Positions 1 through 6,567 are shown, numbered from the stretch's first letter. The stretch is DNA of 6,715 nt from Chloroflexota bacterium (GCA_003520455.1 DOUV01000542.1:1-6715); one strand, 5' to 3'. Program-made: numbers and translations. The notes: generated from the sequence alone by a model not told the origin.

Positions 1-105
1 AGCGACTGCTTGAGCTGGGGCCGCGCTTGAGGCCCCACCGCATGCGGTGACGATCAGCGCCAACGCGATGAGCAAACCGATGAGTACCCACTGTTTACGA
101 GTCAT
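1..105 (-). CDS. N-terminal fragment of a secreted lipoprotein (runs off the window)
   Basis: Thirty-five codons are visible from the ATG at 105 down to base 1, all in one open frame. The start is supported by a strong ribosome binding site, GGAGGAG at 112-118, six bases upstream. The peptide is a textbook lipoprotein signal: a basic N-terminus (MTRKQW), a hydrophobic core at about residues 7-19 and a lipobox V-T-A-C with the modified cysteine at residue 22. Two glycines and a low-complexity Ala/Ser/Pro linker follow. Signal peptidase II would cleave before Cys22 and the mature protein would be lipid-anchored outside the cytoplasmic membrane. In many bacteria this kind of N-terminus belongs to the substrate-binding protein of an ABC transporter, but the mature domain lies outside the window, so that is only a guess. 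It is the last gene in the series and is separated from the receiver-like gene by 180 bases containing a terminator-like hairpin. Confidence 0.85.
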   Translation of the reverse strand, partial: MTRKQWVLIGLLIALALIVTACGGASSAAPAQAVA

Positions 106-122
106 AGCTTTCTCCTCCCACT

Positions 123-154
123 AAAAAAATGAGAAAATGCCTTGCACGCATTTT
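123..154 (-). terminator. Terminator-like hairpin with T-tract just before the lipoprotein gene
   Basis: Read on the minus strand, AAAATGC (154-148) pairs perfectly with GCATTTT (140-134) across a seven-base loop. After four bases (CTCA) comes a run of seven T (129-123). The stem is short and AT-rich and the T-run is offset, so termination would be weak. The T-run ends only a few bases before the ribosome binding site of the lipoprotein gene. It could be the end of the upstream transcript, or an attenuator in the lipoprotein leader. I could not find a convincing promoter for the lipoprotein gene in 106-285. Confidence 0.4.
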
Positions 155-285
155 GCCCCGTTATGAGGGTGATACACTTTGTAGGATCGCTGCGCTTCAA
201 CGACTGTTCCCCTGTTGGTGCCGATAGAACTCCTCCTTTCCGATCGACTCGCCTCGTCAGCTGAAACTGCAAACACCGCTAAGAA

Positions 286-639
286 CTAGCTACGACCCAT
301 TCCCATCCGAATCGCGGCGACCAGGTCCTCGATCGTTGTGGCCGACCATTGTTGACTGGAGAGAACCGTTACTTCGTTGCTTGTCAGATCAAGGCCGATC
401 ACCGGGACGCCCGGATTCTCCCTGAGGAGTTGAGTCATGCCCGGCAGGGTCCCGACCCTGGCATCGCTGCTGTCGAAGATAATCACATCGGGACGGAGAG
501 CATTCAGGCGTTGTCCGGCATCCGGCAGAGCGGCATCAATCCGCTCCACAACGAGCCTCGGTCTGTCTCTCAGACAGGTTTCGACGCCGGCCACAAATAA
601 CGAAGCCCCATAGAGTACGACCATCCGCCGTCCTTCCAT
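286..639 (-). CDS. Stand-alone degenerate receiver-like protein (117 aa), no output domain
   Basis: The protein has the size and alternating pattern of a CheY-like receiver domain: a first strand MVVLYG, a helix beginning FVAGVETCL, a third strand RPDVIIFD with Asp56 at the usual phosphorylation position, then PVIGLDL and a last helix TIEDLVAAI. Key receiver residues are missing. The acidic pair after strand 1 is replaced by G-A-S (residues 11-13), and neither the conserved Thr/Ser switch nor the Lys of strand 5 is apparent. There is no helix-turn-helix, kinase or membrane segment. It therefore looks like a pseudo-receiver, perhaps a protein-interaction module or phosphate-independent partner rather than a normal phospho-acceptor. 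The ATG at 639 has GGGGGT six bases upstream. Met6 (ATG at 624) has AAGGA six bases upstream and is an equally plausible start, giving 112 residues. It follows the terminator of two-component system 2, so it is probably transcribed separately. The receiver resemblance is read by eye; the function is unknown. Confidence 0.7.
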   Translation of the reverse strand: MEGRRMVVLYGASLFVAGVETCLRDRPRLVVERIDAALPDAGQRLNALRPDVIIFDSSDARVGTLPGMTQLLRENPGVPVIGLDLTSNEVTVLSSQQWSATTIEDLVAAIRMGMGRS

Positions 640-702
640 CCGCCTACCCCCAGCAAACGTCTTATCTATGAGCCACCCGATCTTGATTACCTCGGGCGAG
701 GG

Positions 703-790
703 CAGTGCCCTCGTCCACCCGGCGCACCCGCGATCAGGAGCTTCACCAGCGCGGATTGATCCGCAGTACCCTCGCCCACCCGGTGCACCC
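703..790. repeat. Two copies of a 27-base direct repeat, 61 bases apart
   Basis: The copies at 703-729 and 764-790 share 24 of 27 positions around the core CCACCCGG. The three differences are all transitions (G/A, T/C, C/T). The 34 bases between them are not themselves repeated, so this is a pair of sites or an old partial duplication rather than a tandem array. Part of the first copy forms the right arm of a 7-bp hairpin (697-713). Confidence 0.6.
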
Positions 791-864
791 CAACTTGAGC
801 GTCTCGCATTACCTTACGCGACGACCTCGTACCACACAACGCCCCCGAAGACAGTCTGGACGGG

Positions 865-903
865 AAAAAAGGAACAGTCTTTGCATACAGCAAAGACTGT
901 CCC
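865..903 (-). terminator. Strong intrinsic terminator of two-component system 2
   Basis: On the minus strand, bases 903-890 (GGGACAGTCTTTGC) pair with 884-871 at 13 of 14 positions across a five-base loop (889-885). Six T follow directly (870-865). This is a classic Rho-independent terminator. It sits 67 bases after the stop of the response regulator gene, so it should end that transcript and insulate the receiver-like gene. On the plus strand the hairpin is not followed by a T-run, so it is one-directional. Confidence 0.85.
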
Positions 904-970
904 TGAAGGAAAGCCAGTCGACCGGCGGATGGTCTCTTGGATAGTCCCCCTTGTCCTTTTGGACAGGTGG

Positions 971-1651
971 CTAATCAGGCAAAAGGGGCTCGCCCCTCAC
1001 CAACCCCGTGCGCACGGCATACGCGATGACTTCTGCTCGGTTGCGGAGGTGAAGCTTCTGGAGGATCTCGCGCATGTGATATTTGACCGTGCGTTCCGTT
1101 ATGAACAAGGAAGCGGCAATTTCCTTGTACGTGAGCCCCTGTACCACGAGTTGCAGGACTTCGATCTGCCGGGGGGTCAGACGATCCGGATCCTCCTCCA
1201 CCTCTGGGACCGGCTCGCTCTTTTCAGCCTGGTGAGCAAACTCTTTCAGGATCCTGGCGGCCAGGTCGCGAGAGATCGGCGCCTCGCCCTGTGCCACGCC
1301 CAAGAGAAGCTCGAAGAACTTGTCCGCATCGAGGCTCTTGAGAAGGTAGCCCGACGCGCCACTCTTGATGGCCTCAAACAGATCCTGGTCATCCGCAGAC
1401 ACCGTCAACATCACGATCTTGACGGCCGGCATCTCGGTTTTGATCAGGCGAGTGGCTTCCAATCCATCGCAGTGCGGCATCTTGATGTCCATCAACACCA
1501 CATCGGGACAGAGCGCCCGCGCCTGGGCCAGGGCCTGGAGCCCATCGCTCGCGGTTCCCACCACCCTGATGCCGCGAGCCGTCAACAGATTCCGCAGCCC
1601 TTCTAAGAACAGGGGGTGATCGTCCACTAACATCACCTTCATCGACGCCAT
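971..1651 (-). CDS. NarL/FixJ-family response regulator (REC + LuxR-type HTH), system 2
   Basis: This cytoplasmic transcription factor has 226 residues, a normal length for the family. The receiver domain spans about residues 4-120. It has the acidic pair Asp10-Asp11 in LVDDHPLF, the phospho-acceptor Asp55 in VVLMDIKMP, the switch Thr83 and the conserved Lys105 in GYLLK. After an acidic, proline-containing linker (about 143-157) comes the LuxR-type DNA-binding domain (about 158-218), beginning LTPRQIEVLQLV and containing the recognition region ITERTVKYHMREIL. All residues needed for phosphorylation are present. The ATG at 1651 has AAGGAG nine bases upstream, inside the last codons of the kinase gene. 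Met4 is a possible second start but is less well placed. The gene begins six bases after the kinase stop, so the two are surely co-transcribed and probably translationally coupled. Its partner should be that kinase. The regulated genes cannot be read from the sequence. Confidence 0.93.
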   Translation of the reverse strand: MASMKVMLVDDHPLFLEGLRNLLTARGIRVVGTASDGLQALAQARALCPDVVLMDIKMPHCDGLEATRLIKTEMPAVKIVMLTVSADDQDLFEAIKSGASGYLLKSLDADKFFELLLGVAQGEAPISRDLAARILKEFAHQAEKSEPVPEVEEDPDRLTPRQIEVLQLVVQGLTYKEIAASLFITERTVKYHMREILQKLHLRNRAEVIAYAVRTGLVRGEPLLPD

Positions 1652-1657
1652 TGCTTT

Positions 1658-3394
1658 TCACTCCTTCCGAAGCGGGATCGCCACAATCACTTTTGTCCCC
1701 TCATGCGGCTTAGACAGCACCTGGATACTTCCTCCGAACTCTTCAGCCCGCTCTCGCATGATGCGCAGCCCAAAGTGCCGCCCATCGCGCGCAGCGATGT
1801 GGGCGGGATCAAATCCACAACCATCATCCGCTATCGTTGCCCGAGTCTCATGACCGGTGACCGCGAAGGTAATCCACACGTGTTCGGCACTGGCGTGCTT
1901 CCTGACGTTGGTGAGCGCTTCCTGAACGATGCGGATCACTTGGGTCTTGACACCAGGACGAAACTCTACGTCCGCCAACTCATCCGCGACAATCAGTTCG
2001 GGCTGGATGCCACTGTTCTGGCTAAACCGCTGCAGGTACCCCTCGAGGGCAGGGAGCAGGCCCTCCTCCGAGGCGGCACTGGTTTGCAAACTGAGAATGT
2101 ACTCCCGCACATCGGCGTGGGCATCCTGGGCCACCTCGGCCAGCCTCTTCAAATGGGTATCGACCGCGGCCGTCTGGCCCCTGGAGAGCAACTCTCGCGC
2201 GGCCTGCGTCTGGGTGTTCACGTAGCCCAGAATCTGGCCCAGGCTATCATGCAGCTCACGGGCGAGCCGCTCCCGCTCTTCCAGCACAGCCAGGGCACGC
2301 TGTTGCCGGAGGAGTTCTTGCTCCAGGCGCTTCTTGTCGCGCATGTCGGTCGATATGCCCAAGAGACTGACGACCTTGACACTTGTATCTCGAATCGGTG
2401 AGACCGTCACCATCACGGGGATCAATTCCCCATCTTTGCGGGACCGCACTGTCTCGATGTTGTACTTTGGCTTCCCGGCCTGGACCAGCTGATCCATCCA
2501 ACGATAGGCTTCTTCCCTGAGATGATCGGGCACCATGGGGATAATCTGGCCGATCGCCTCGTCTTTGCCCCATCCGTAGATGAGCTCGGCGCCCCGATTC
2601 CAGGACAGCACTCGCCCCTCGAGATCGGTCGTAATGATGGCATTGCCCGAACTCTCGATGAGGGCATTGAGGTAGCTGGCCTGGTGCTGCACCTGGGAAT
2701 GGAGCCCGGCGTTCTCGACCGCCACGCCGATCTGGTTGCCGATCGCCGCCAGCAACGTCACTTGCTCGGCTGTGTATACTTTGGAACGGTCGGCCACATT
2801 CATCACGCCGATGACGCGATCCTTGGCCCGAAGCGGCACGCTGGCCATCACTCGAAACCCCCGCGCCACAACGGCCTGACGCTTGAAACGCGGATCCGCC
2901 GCCAGGTCAGAGACGACGATCGCCTCTCCGGTCACCGCCACCAGGCCGGGGAACCCTTCGTCGACGGGGAAGCGGCTGATCTCCTGAAATACCTGAGGGA
3001 AAAGGCCGCGGTGGACTTTGAAGACCAGTTCCTGGCTCGCCTCGTCGAGCAGGTAAATCTCTCCCGCCTCCGTCTCCAGGACGTCAAGCACCTTTTCCAG
3101 GGCTCGTGCCAGGATCGCCTCAAGCTCGAGGCTCCCGCTCACGACGCGGCTGATGTCATTGAGCGCCGCCAGGTCTCGGTTTTGCCGCCGGAGGCGACTC
3201 TCCGCCTGATCGACAGCCCGGAACACAACGAAGGATAGTATCCCTGCGCCGAAGCCGACCGCACCAAAAGTGATGAGGTGCGCGACCCACTGCCCGAAGA
3301 GAGGCTCCAGGACGAAGTTCTTGACGAGCTCAAGCACAACAATGAACCCGACCGGCAACCAGATGGTCGCCCAACGAAGCGTACGGAACTGCAC
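1658..3394 (-). CDS. Membrane sensor histidine kinase, 2 TM-GAF-PAS-HisKA_3-HATPase_c, system 2
   Basis: This 578-residue kinase belongs to the NarX/DesK-like class. Two hydrophobic segments (about residues 10-29 and 37-59) are joined by a very short loop, so there is almost no outside sensor. A coiled-coil-like stretch (about 60-80) leads to a GAF domain (about 85-230) and a PAS domain (about 240-355, starting near NAIITTDLEGRVLSWN). The HisKA_3 dimerisation/phospho-acceptor region (about 368-435) has His382 in ELHDSLGQ. The ATPase domain has an N-box with Asn496 (QEALTNVRKHA), a G1 motif ADDGCGFDP (522-530) and a G2 motif FGLRIMRERA (541-550). The H-D-x-x-x-Q pattern is associated with phosphatase activity in this class. 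Sensing is therefore likely cytoplasmic or within the membrane, through GAF and PAS, with unknown ligand. The start is GTG at 3394, preceded by AGAAAGGT eight bases upstream. It is followed closely by its regulator gene at 1651. Confidence 0.92.
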   Translation of the reverse strand: MQFRTLRWATIWLPVGFIVVLELVKNFVLEPLFGQWVAHLITFGAVGFGAGILSFVVFRAVDQAESRLRRQNRDLAALNDISRVVSGSLELEAILARALEKVLDVLETEAGEIYLLDEASQELVFKVHRGLFPQVFQEISRFPVDEGFPGLVAVTGEAIVVSDLAADPRFKRQAVVARGFRVMASVPLRAKDRVIGVMNVADRSKVYTAEQVTLLAAIGNQIGVAVENAGLHSQVQHQASYLNALIESSGNAIITTDLEGRVLSWNRGAELIYGWGKDEAIGQIIPMVPDHLREEAYRWMDQLVQAGKPKYNIETVRSRKDGELIPVMVTVSPIRDTSVKVVSLLGISTDMRDKKRLEQELLRQQRALAVLEERERLARELHDSLGQILGYVNTQTQAARELLSRGQTAAVDTHLKRLAEVAQDAHADVREYILSLQTSAASEEGLLPALEGYLQRFSQNSGIQPELIVADELADVEFRPGVKTQVIRIVQEALTNVRKHASAEHVWITFAVTGHETRATIADDGCGFDPAHIAARDGRHFGLRIMRERAEEFGGSIQVLSKPHEGTKVIVAIPLRKE

Positions 3395-3575
3395 AGCTCA
3401 ATACCTTTCTACTGGATGGGTCATATCAGGACAGTCGCATCGCTGAGTGCCTGGCGCTGCGAGACCGAGGTTCTTAGGTGGAGTGTTCAGTCCAGGGATG
3501 AGCCGGCTTGCTTCCCTCTCTTCTCTATACGAACGAAACCAACCCACCTGTCCGCGACAGTCCACTCCCAAGCAT
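3395..3575 (-). other. Intergenic gap between the two two-component systems
   Basis: These 181 bases separate the stop of the first regulator from the GTG of the second kinase. On the minus strand TATAGA (3529-3524) could be a -10 box but has no good -35 partner at normal spacing, so no promoter is called. No hairpin followed by a T-run is seen after the first regulator, so read-through from system 1 into system 2 is possible. Short inverted repeats TGAGCCGG/CCGGCTCA lie at 3499-3506 and 3581-3588. Confidence 0.5.
3435..3462. repeat. Hairpin upstream of the second kinase gene
   Basis: TCGCATCGC (3435-3443) and GCGCTGCGA (3454-3462) pair at eight of nine positions across a ten-base loop. There is no T-run on either side, so it is not an intrinsic terminator. 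It lies about 40 bases before the GTG start and could be a leader structure in the transcript or a DNA-level site. Confidence 0.45.
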
Positions 3576-4232
3576 TCATTCCGGCTCAACGGTGATCAAT
3601 CCTTTGCGGATGGCGTACTTGATCAGCTCGCTCTTGTTGCGCAGATTCAACTTCTCCATGATGTTGTGCCGGTGGGTCTGGATGGTGTTTGCACTGATCA
3701 TCAACTTGTCGGCGATCTCTTGTGTGGTGAGACCCTCGGCGATGAGCGTCAAAACATCTCGCTCGCGAGAGGTCAGATCATCGTAGCCAGTCTGCTCCCA
3801 CGAGGGACGGCTCAGGTAATCGGATACCAGCTTTTTGGTCATGGTGGGATACAAGTAGATCCCACCCTGGTGGACGGACCGGATGGCATTCAACAATTCG
3901 TGGGACGAGGCACCCTTGAGCACGTACCCCGACGCGCCGGCCTGCAGCATCCCGAAGAAGAAGTCTTCGCCCTCGTGCATGGTCAGGACGAGGACTCGGA
4001 TGTCCGGCATGGTGGCCCGGAGCTGGCGCGTGGCCTCAAGTCCGCCGACCCCCGGCATCGTGATGTCCATCAGAACGACGTCCGGCCGGAGTTTCAGAGC
4101 CTTCTTCCAGGCCTCCCACCCGTCGCTCGCTTCGCCCACGACCTCGATGTCTGGCTGGGCTTCGAGCAGGAGGCGGATTCCTTCCCGTATCACGACATGA
4201 TCATCCGCAACGAGCACCCGAATCCGGCTCAC
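3576..4232 (-). CDS. NarL/FixJ-family response regulator (REC + LuxR-type HTH), system 1
   Basis: This 218-residue DNA-binding regulator has an intact receiver (about residues 3-120): acidic pair Asp10-Asp11 in VADDHVVI, phospho-acceptor Asp56 in VVLMDITMP, switch Thr84 and Lys106 in GYVLK. The C-terminal LuxR-type helix-turn-helix (about 153-214) starts [12 protein letters not shown] and carries [14 protein letters not shown] in the recognition-helix region. This differs clearly from the ITERTVKYHM of the second regulator, so the two probably bind different sites. The start is GTG at 4232, overlapping the kinase stop in the four bases GTGA. A near-ideal ribosome binding site, AAGGAGGT, lies at 4239-4246 inside the kinase gene. 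The overlap indicates translational coupling and roughly matched production of kinase and regulator. No terminator is visible after its stop at 3576. Confidence 0.93.
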   Translation of the reverse strand: MSRIRVLVADDHVVIREGIRLLLEAQPDIEVVGEASDGWEAWKKALKLRPDVVLMDITMPGVGGLEATRQLRATMPDIRVLVLTMHEGEDFFFGMLQAGASGYVLKGASSHELLNAIRSVHQGGIYLYPTMTKKLVSDYLSRPSWEQTGYDDLTSRERDVLTLIAEGLTTQEIADKLMISANTIQTHRHNIMEKLNLRNKSELIKYAIRKGLITVEPE

Positions 4233-6148
4233 GGTGCAACCTCCTTGAACAGCGGGACCTCGACCTCGATTCGCGTTCCCTGCCCCGGCCGGCTGCGGAT
4301 GCGCACCTCACCCTCAACCAGGGAGGCACGCTCCCGCATGCTGGCCAATCCCAGTCCTTGGGTTCCGTCTCGGGCTGGCCGCACGACCTCCGGGTCAAAA
4401 CCCACTCCATCGTCCTCAATAGTAAGGCATACCCATCCATCAGGGCGGCGGCTGAGCTGAAGGTTGACCTGGCTCGCACCGGCATGGCGGGCGATATTCC
4501 CGACAGCTTCCTGCGTGATGCGAAAGAGGACCGTCTCCAGCTCCTCCGGCAGTCGCGCCGTGGCCAAACCCTCGGTCCGCAGGCTGAAGCCGATCCCCAA
4601 GGACTCCAGGTGGTTCTCGGCGCACCAACGAATGGCAGCGACCAGGCCCATCTCATCCAGGACACCCGGCCGCAGGTCGGCGATCAGGCGGCGAATGTCG
4701 GCGACCGTCTGTTCAGCCAAGATCCTCGTCCGGGTCACGCGTTCCCGGACCGCCGCGGTCTCTGGCGGCAGGCTGATCTCGATGGCTTCCAGGCTCATCA
4801 CCAACGATACCAACACCTGTCCTGTCCCGTCGTGCAATTCCCGGGCAATCCGAATCCGCTCTTCTTCCTGCGCGGTGATCACCCGAGCCAACAGGTGGCG
4901 GTGGCCGGCTTCCTTCTCTCGCAGAGCGGCATTGACCCCTTCCAATTCCTGGGTACGCTGCTGCACTCGATGTTCCAGCTCGTCGTTCCAGGCCCGAATC
5001 TCCCCAAAGGACGCCCCCAAACGCCAGCGCATGGTTTCTAGATTCTGGGCCAGCAGCCCAATCTCGCCCCCCTCGCCGATGGCGATCGGGTGATCCAGGT
5101 CGCCGTCCGCGAGCCGCTGGGCGGCGTGGGTCAAATCCTTGACCGGCCGGACCAGACGGCGCGCCCCGAACAATGTCGCACCGAGCACCGACACGAGCGA
5201 GAGCGTGCCCAGGAGCAGGATGCTGTTCCGCAGCCAGCGTATGGGTGCCAGAATCTCGGCCGCATCGCCCCCCACGGCCATCCCCCACGGCGCCGACTCA
5301 AGTGGTACGAACGCCATGATATGCGGTTTGTTTTGGGCTCCATGGGTCGGGACGCTCTCGACACTGGATCGCTGCTCGGCCAACATCCGGCGATAGAAGT
5401 CCTGATGCTCGCCGGGCTCCAGGAAGGAGCCCGGCACTGTGGATGCCACAACCAGACCTTCCTCATTAACGATCAGCGTGTGGCCGGTATGCCCCAGTTG
5501 CTGAGCCTTCTTGAGGGGTGTGCGGACCGCCGGACCCGTCAGGTCGATCAGACCCGTCAGAAGCGAGATCACCTGACCGGCCTCATCCCGAATCGGGACC
5601 GCGACGGCGACCGCCGGCCGCTGGGTGCGCGGATCGAGAAAGGGGTCCGAGATCTGCCGCTTACCTGTGGACAAAGTTCGTTGGATATAGGGCTCGCTGG
5701 ACCAATCATCCCCCGGGGGCGACAGGTTGTCAGGTTCAGTGAGGACCACACGTCCGGCGCCGTCCAGGAAGGCAACCCCCAGGGAGAGCGTGCCGATGCG
5801 GCCGTACGCGTGGGCCAGCATGTGGGATTCAGCGGCGAGATTCGAAGCGCGGGGATCAAAGGGGGCGAAGTCGGTGGCCTTCTCGAGCTCGTAGAAGGCG
5901 CGGTTGAGGAGGTCATCGATCTCGCCGGCGGCCATCTCGGCAATGACCACGTGCCCCTGGAGGAGGCGCTCGGTGCTGTCGTTGATGACCTGGAGGCTGA
6001 GCAGACTGAAAATCCCAAACAGGAGCAGAAAGCCGCCAGTCAGAATCAGAGCGAGCCGTGGCCATAGCTCCCACTGATTGAAGGGCTTGACCCCGAGCAG
6101 GCGCAGACGGGAGCGCCGCTCCAGCGGGTCACACAGTGTATGGAGCAT
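4229..6148 (-). CDS. Membrane sensor histidine kinase, dCache-like-HAMP-HisKA_3-HATPase_c, system 1
   Basis: The protein has 639 residues from the ATG at 6148. A short cytoplasmic tail leads to membrane segment 1 (about residues 31-53). A large outside region (about 54-300) follows, with the pattern of a double-Cache sensor: [17 protein letters not shown], then a strand rich in [14 protein letters not shown], and a second similar lobe [10 protein letters not shown]. Membrane segment 2 is at about 308-327, HAMP at about 328-380, and a coiled coil at about 380-425. HisKA_3 carries His439 in [10 protein letters not shown]. The ATPase part shows N-box Asn551 ([11 protein letters not shown]), G1 EDDGVGFDP and G2 [11 protein letters not shown]. 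It likely binds a small ligand outside the cell membrane and phosphorylates the overlapping regulator; the ligand is unknown. The classical amino-acid-binding Cache pattern was not evident by eye. I chose ATG 6148 because AGAGGTGG lies eight bases upstream. The frame stays open to a GTG at 6256, but a promoter sits between the two. Confidence 0.92.
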   Translation of the reverse strand: MLHTLCDPLERRSRLRLLGVKPFNQWELWPRLALILTGGFLLLFGIFSLLSLQVINDSTERLLQGHVVIAEMAAGEIDDLLNRAFYELEKATDFAPFDPRASNLAAESHMLAHAYGRIGTLSLGVAFLDGAGRVVLTEPDNLSPPGDDWSSEPYIQRTLSTGKRQISDPFLDPRTQRPAVAVAVPIRDEAGQVISLLTGLIDLTGPAVRTPLKKAQQLGHTGHTLIVNEEGLVVASTVPGSFLEPGEHQDFYRRMLAEQRSSVESVPTHGAQNKPHIMAFVPLESAPWGMAVGGDAAEILAPIRWLRNSILLLGTLSLVSVLGATLFGARRLVRPVKDLTHAAQRLADGDLDHPIAIGEGGEIGLLAQNLETMRWRLGASFGEIRAWNDELEHRVQQRTQELEGVNAALREKEAGHRHLLARVITAQEEERIRIARELHDGTGQVLVSLVMSLEAIEISLPPETAAVRERVTRTRILAEQTVADIRRLIADLRPGVLDEMGLVAAIRWCAENHLESLGIGFSLRTEGLATARLPEELETVLFRITQEAVGNIARHAGASQVNLQLSRRPDGWVCLTIEDDGVGFDPEVVRPARDGTQGLGLASMRERASLVEGEVRIRSRPGQGTRIEVEVPLFKEVAP

Positions 6149-6155
6149 GGGTTCA

Positions 6156-6163
6156 CCACCTCT
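6156..6163 (-). promoter_or_regulatory. Ribosome binding site that fixes the start of kinase 1
   Basis: AGAGGTGG on the minus strand, with its core GAGGTG eight bases before the ATG at 6148. The upstream in-frame GTG at 6256 has no comparable site and lies upstream of the promoter, so the shorter protein is the likely product. Confidence 0.75.
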
Positions 6164-6220
6164 TTGTCGAGATAAGAGCAAGCGTGGCCCTGTTGGATCC
6201 AGTATAGCGCACTCGACAAA
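6163..6220. repeat. 9-bp inverted repeat spanning the promoter spacer and leader (possible operator)
   Basis: TTTGTCGAG (6163-6171) is the exact reverse complement of CTCGACAAA (6212-6220). One arm lies between the -35 and -10 boxes of the promoter. The other lies just before the ribosome binding site. The upstream arm would not be in the transcript, so this cannot be an RNA hairpin; a DNA-binding regulator is the more natural reading. No protein has been tied to it. Confidence 0.4.
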
Positions 6221-6228
6221 AGGTTCAA
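6201..6228 (-). promoter_or_regulatory. Sigma70-type promoter for two-component system 1
   Basis: On the minus strand a -35 box TTGAAC (6228-6223) is followed after 16 bases by a -10 box TATACT (6206-6201). Both are close to consensus. Transcription would begin near 6194, giving a leader of about 46 bases with a good ribosome binding site before the ATG at 6148. Confidence 0.75.
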
Positions 6229-6358
6229 GCTGGAAAGAATCCGGCCAGAAGTCCACTCGCCCCGTAGCGGATCCCGCCCCGCTGCAGGATTCCCTGGAAC
6301 GTCACCTGCAAGCGTGCCGGGCGGCTCGCCCTAAGCCTCGAGCGCCAGTCAAGGCGTC

Positions 6359-6392
6359 AGACTTCCGAAGTCTCGGAAGACTTCGGAAGTCT
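6359..6392. repeat. Perfect 15-bp hairpin built from two tandem palindromes
   Basis: AGACTTCCGAAGTCT (6359-6373) and AGACTTCGGAAGTCT (6378-6392) are exact reverse complements across the four bases CGGA. Each arm is itself a palindrome, AGACTTC-N-GAAGTCT, with centres 19 bases apart. There is no T-run on either strand, so it is not an ordinary terminator. It could be a double operator for a dimeric regulator, a REP-like element or a stable RNA hairpin. Confidence 0.7.
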
Positions 6393-6468
6393 CCGACCAC
6401 GCGTCCGCGGCGACTCCTTGACCGGTGTTCTGGTGGGTAAGAGCACAGGGGTTCTTCCGGTTCTGATG

Positions 6469-6482
6469 CTCAAGTGCTTGAG
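6469..6482. repeat. Short palindrome CTCAAG-TG-CTTGAG
   Basis: Two 6-base arms (6469-6474 and 6477-6482) are exact reverse complements around TG. It lies in noncoding DNA between the hairpin at 6359 and the possible promoter at 6568 and is the size of a typical dimeric regulator site. Chance occurrence cannot be excluded. Confidence 0.35.
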
Positions 6483-6567
6483 GCGTTCGACCTTGCGAAT
6501 CTGTGCAAACAACCGGGGGGATGGCAATAGCAGATCCTCTTGGCGCAGCTGGGTATGCTCGTATATG

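Larger units (their letters stand above)
640..970. other. Noncoding gap with diverged direct repeat and small hairpins
   Basis: These 331 bases lie between the second response regulator and the receiver-like gene. Besides the terminator at 865-903 they hold a 27-base direct repeat (703-729 and 764-790), a 7-bp hairpin CGAGGGC/GCCCTCG with a three-base loop (697-713), a 6-bp hairpin GCGGAT/ATCCGC with a two-base loop (751-764), and a small bulged hairpin just after the regulator stop (949-967). I looked for a minus-strand promoter for the receiver-like gene and found only weak candidates. No open frame here has a good start site or recognisable protein. Confidence 0.6.

Noticed and set aside
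687..893. 68-codon minus-strand frame in the gap after regulator 2
   Set aside because: Its first codons lie in the terminator hairpin, the composition is unlike a protein, and it has no clear ribosome binding site.
668..1606. Long plus-strand open frame (312 codons)
   Set aside because: It lies mostly opposite the second response regulator, whose motifs are unmistakable. The product has no recognisable domain and is rich in Arg, His, Leu and Pro, as expected of an antisense frame.
3524..3552. TATAGA as the -10 box of a promoter for kinase 2
   Set aside because: No acceptable -35 box at 16-18 bases; the nearest GGACA lies at about 19 bases and is a poor match.
3398..3589. 63-codon minus-strand frame filling the gap between the two systems
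   Set aside because: It has only a TTG start without a ribosome binding site, and the product has no recognisable features.
3447..4460. Long plus-strand open frame (337 codons)
   Set aside because: It is antisense to the first regulator and the end of kinase 1, with no domain in the product.
5090..6067. Long plus-strand open frame (325 codons)
   Set aside because: It is antisense to the sensor domain of kinase 1 and resembles a mirror-frame translation rather than a protein family.
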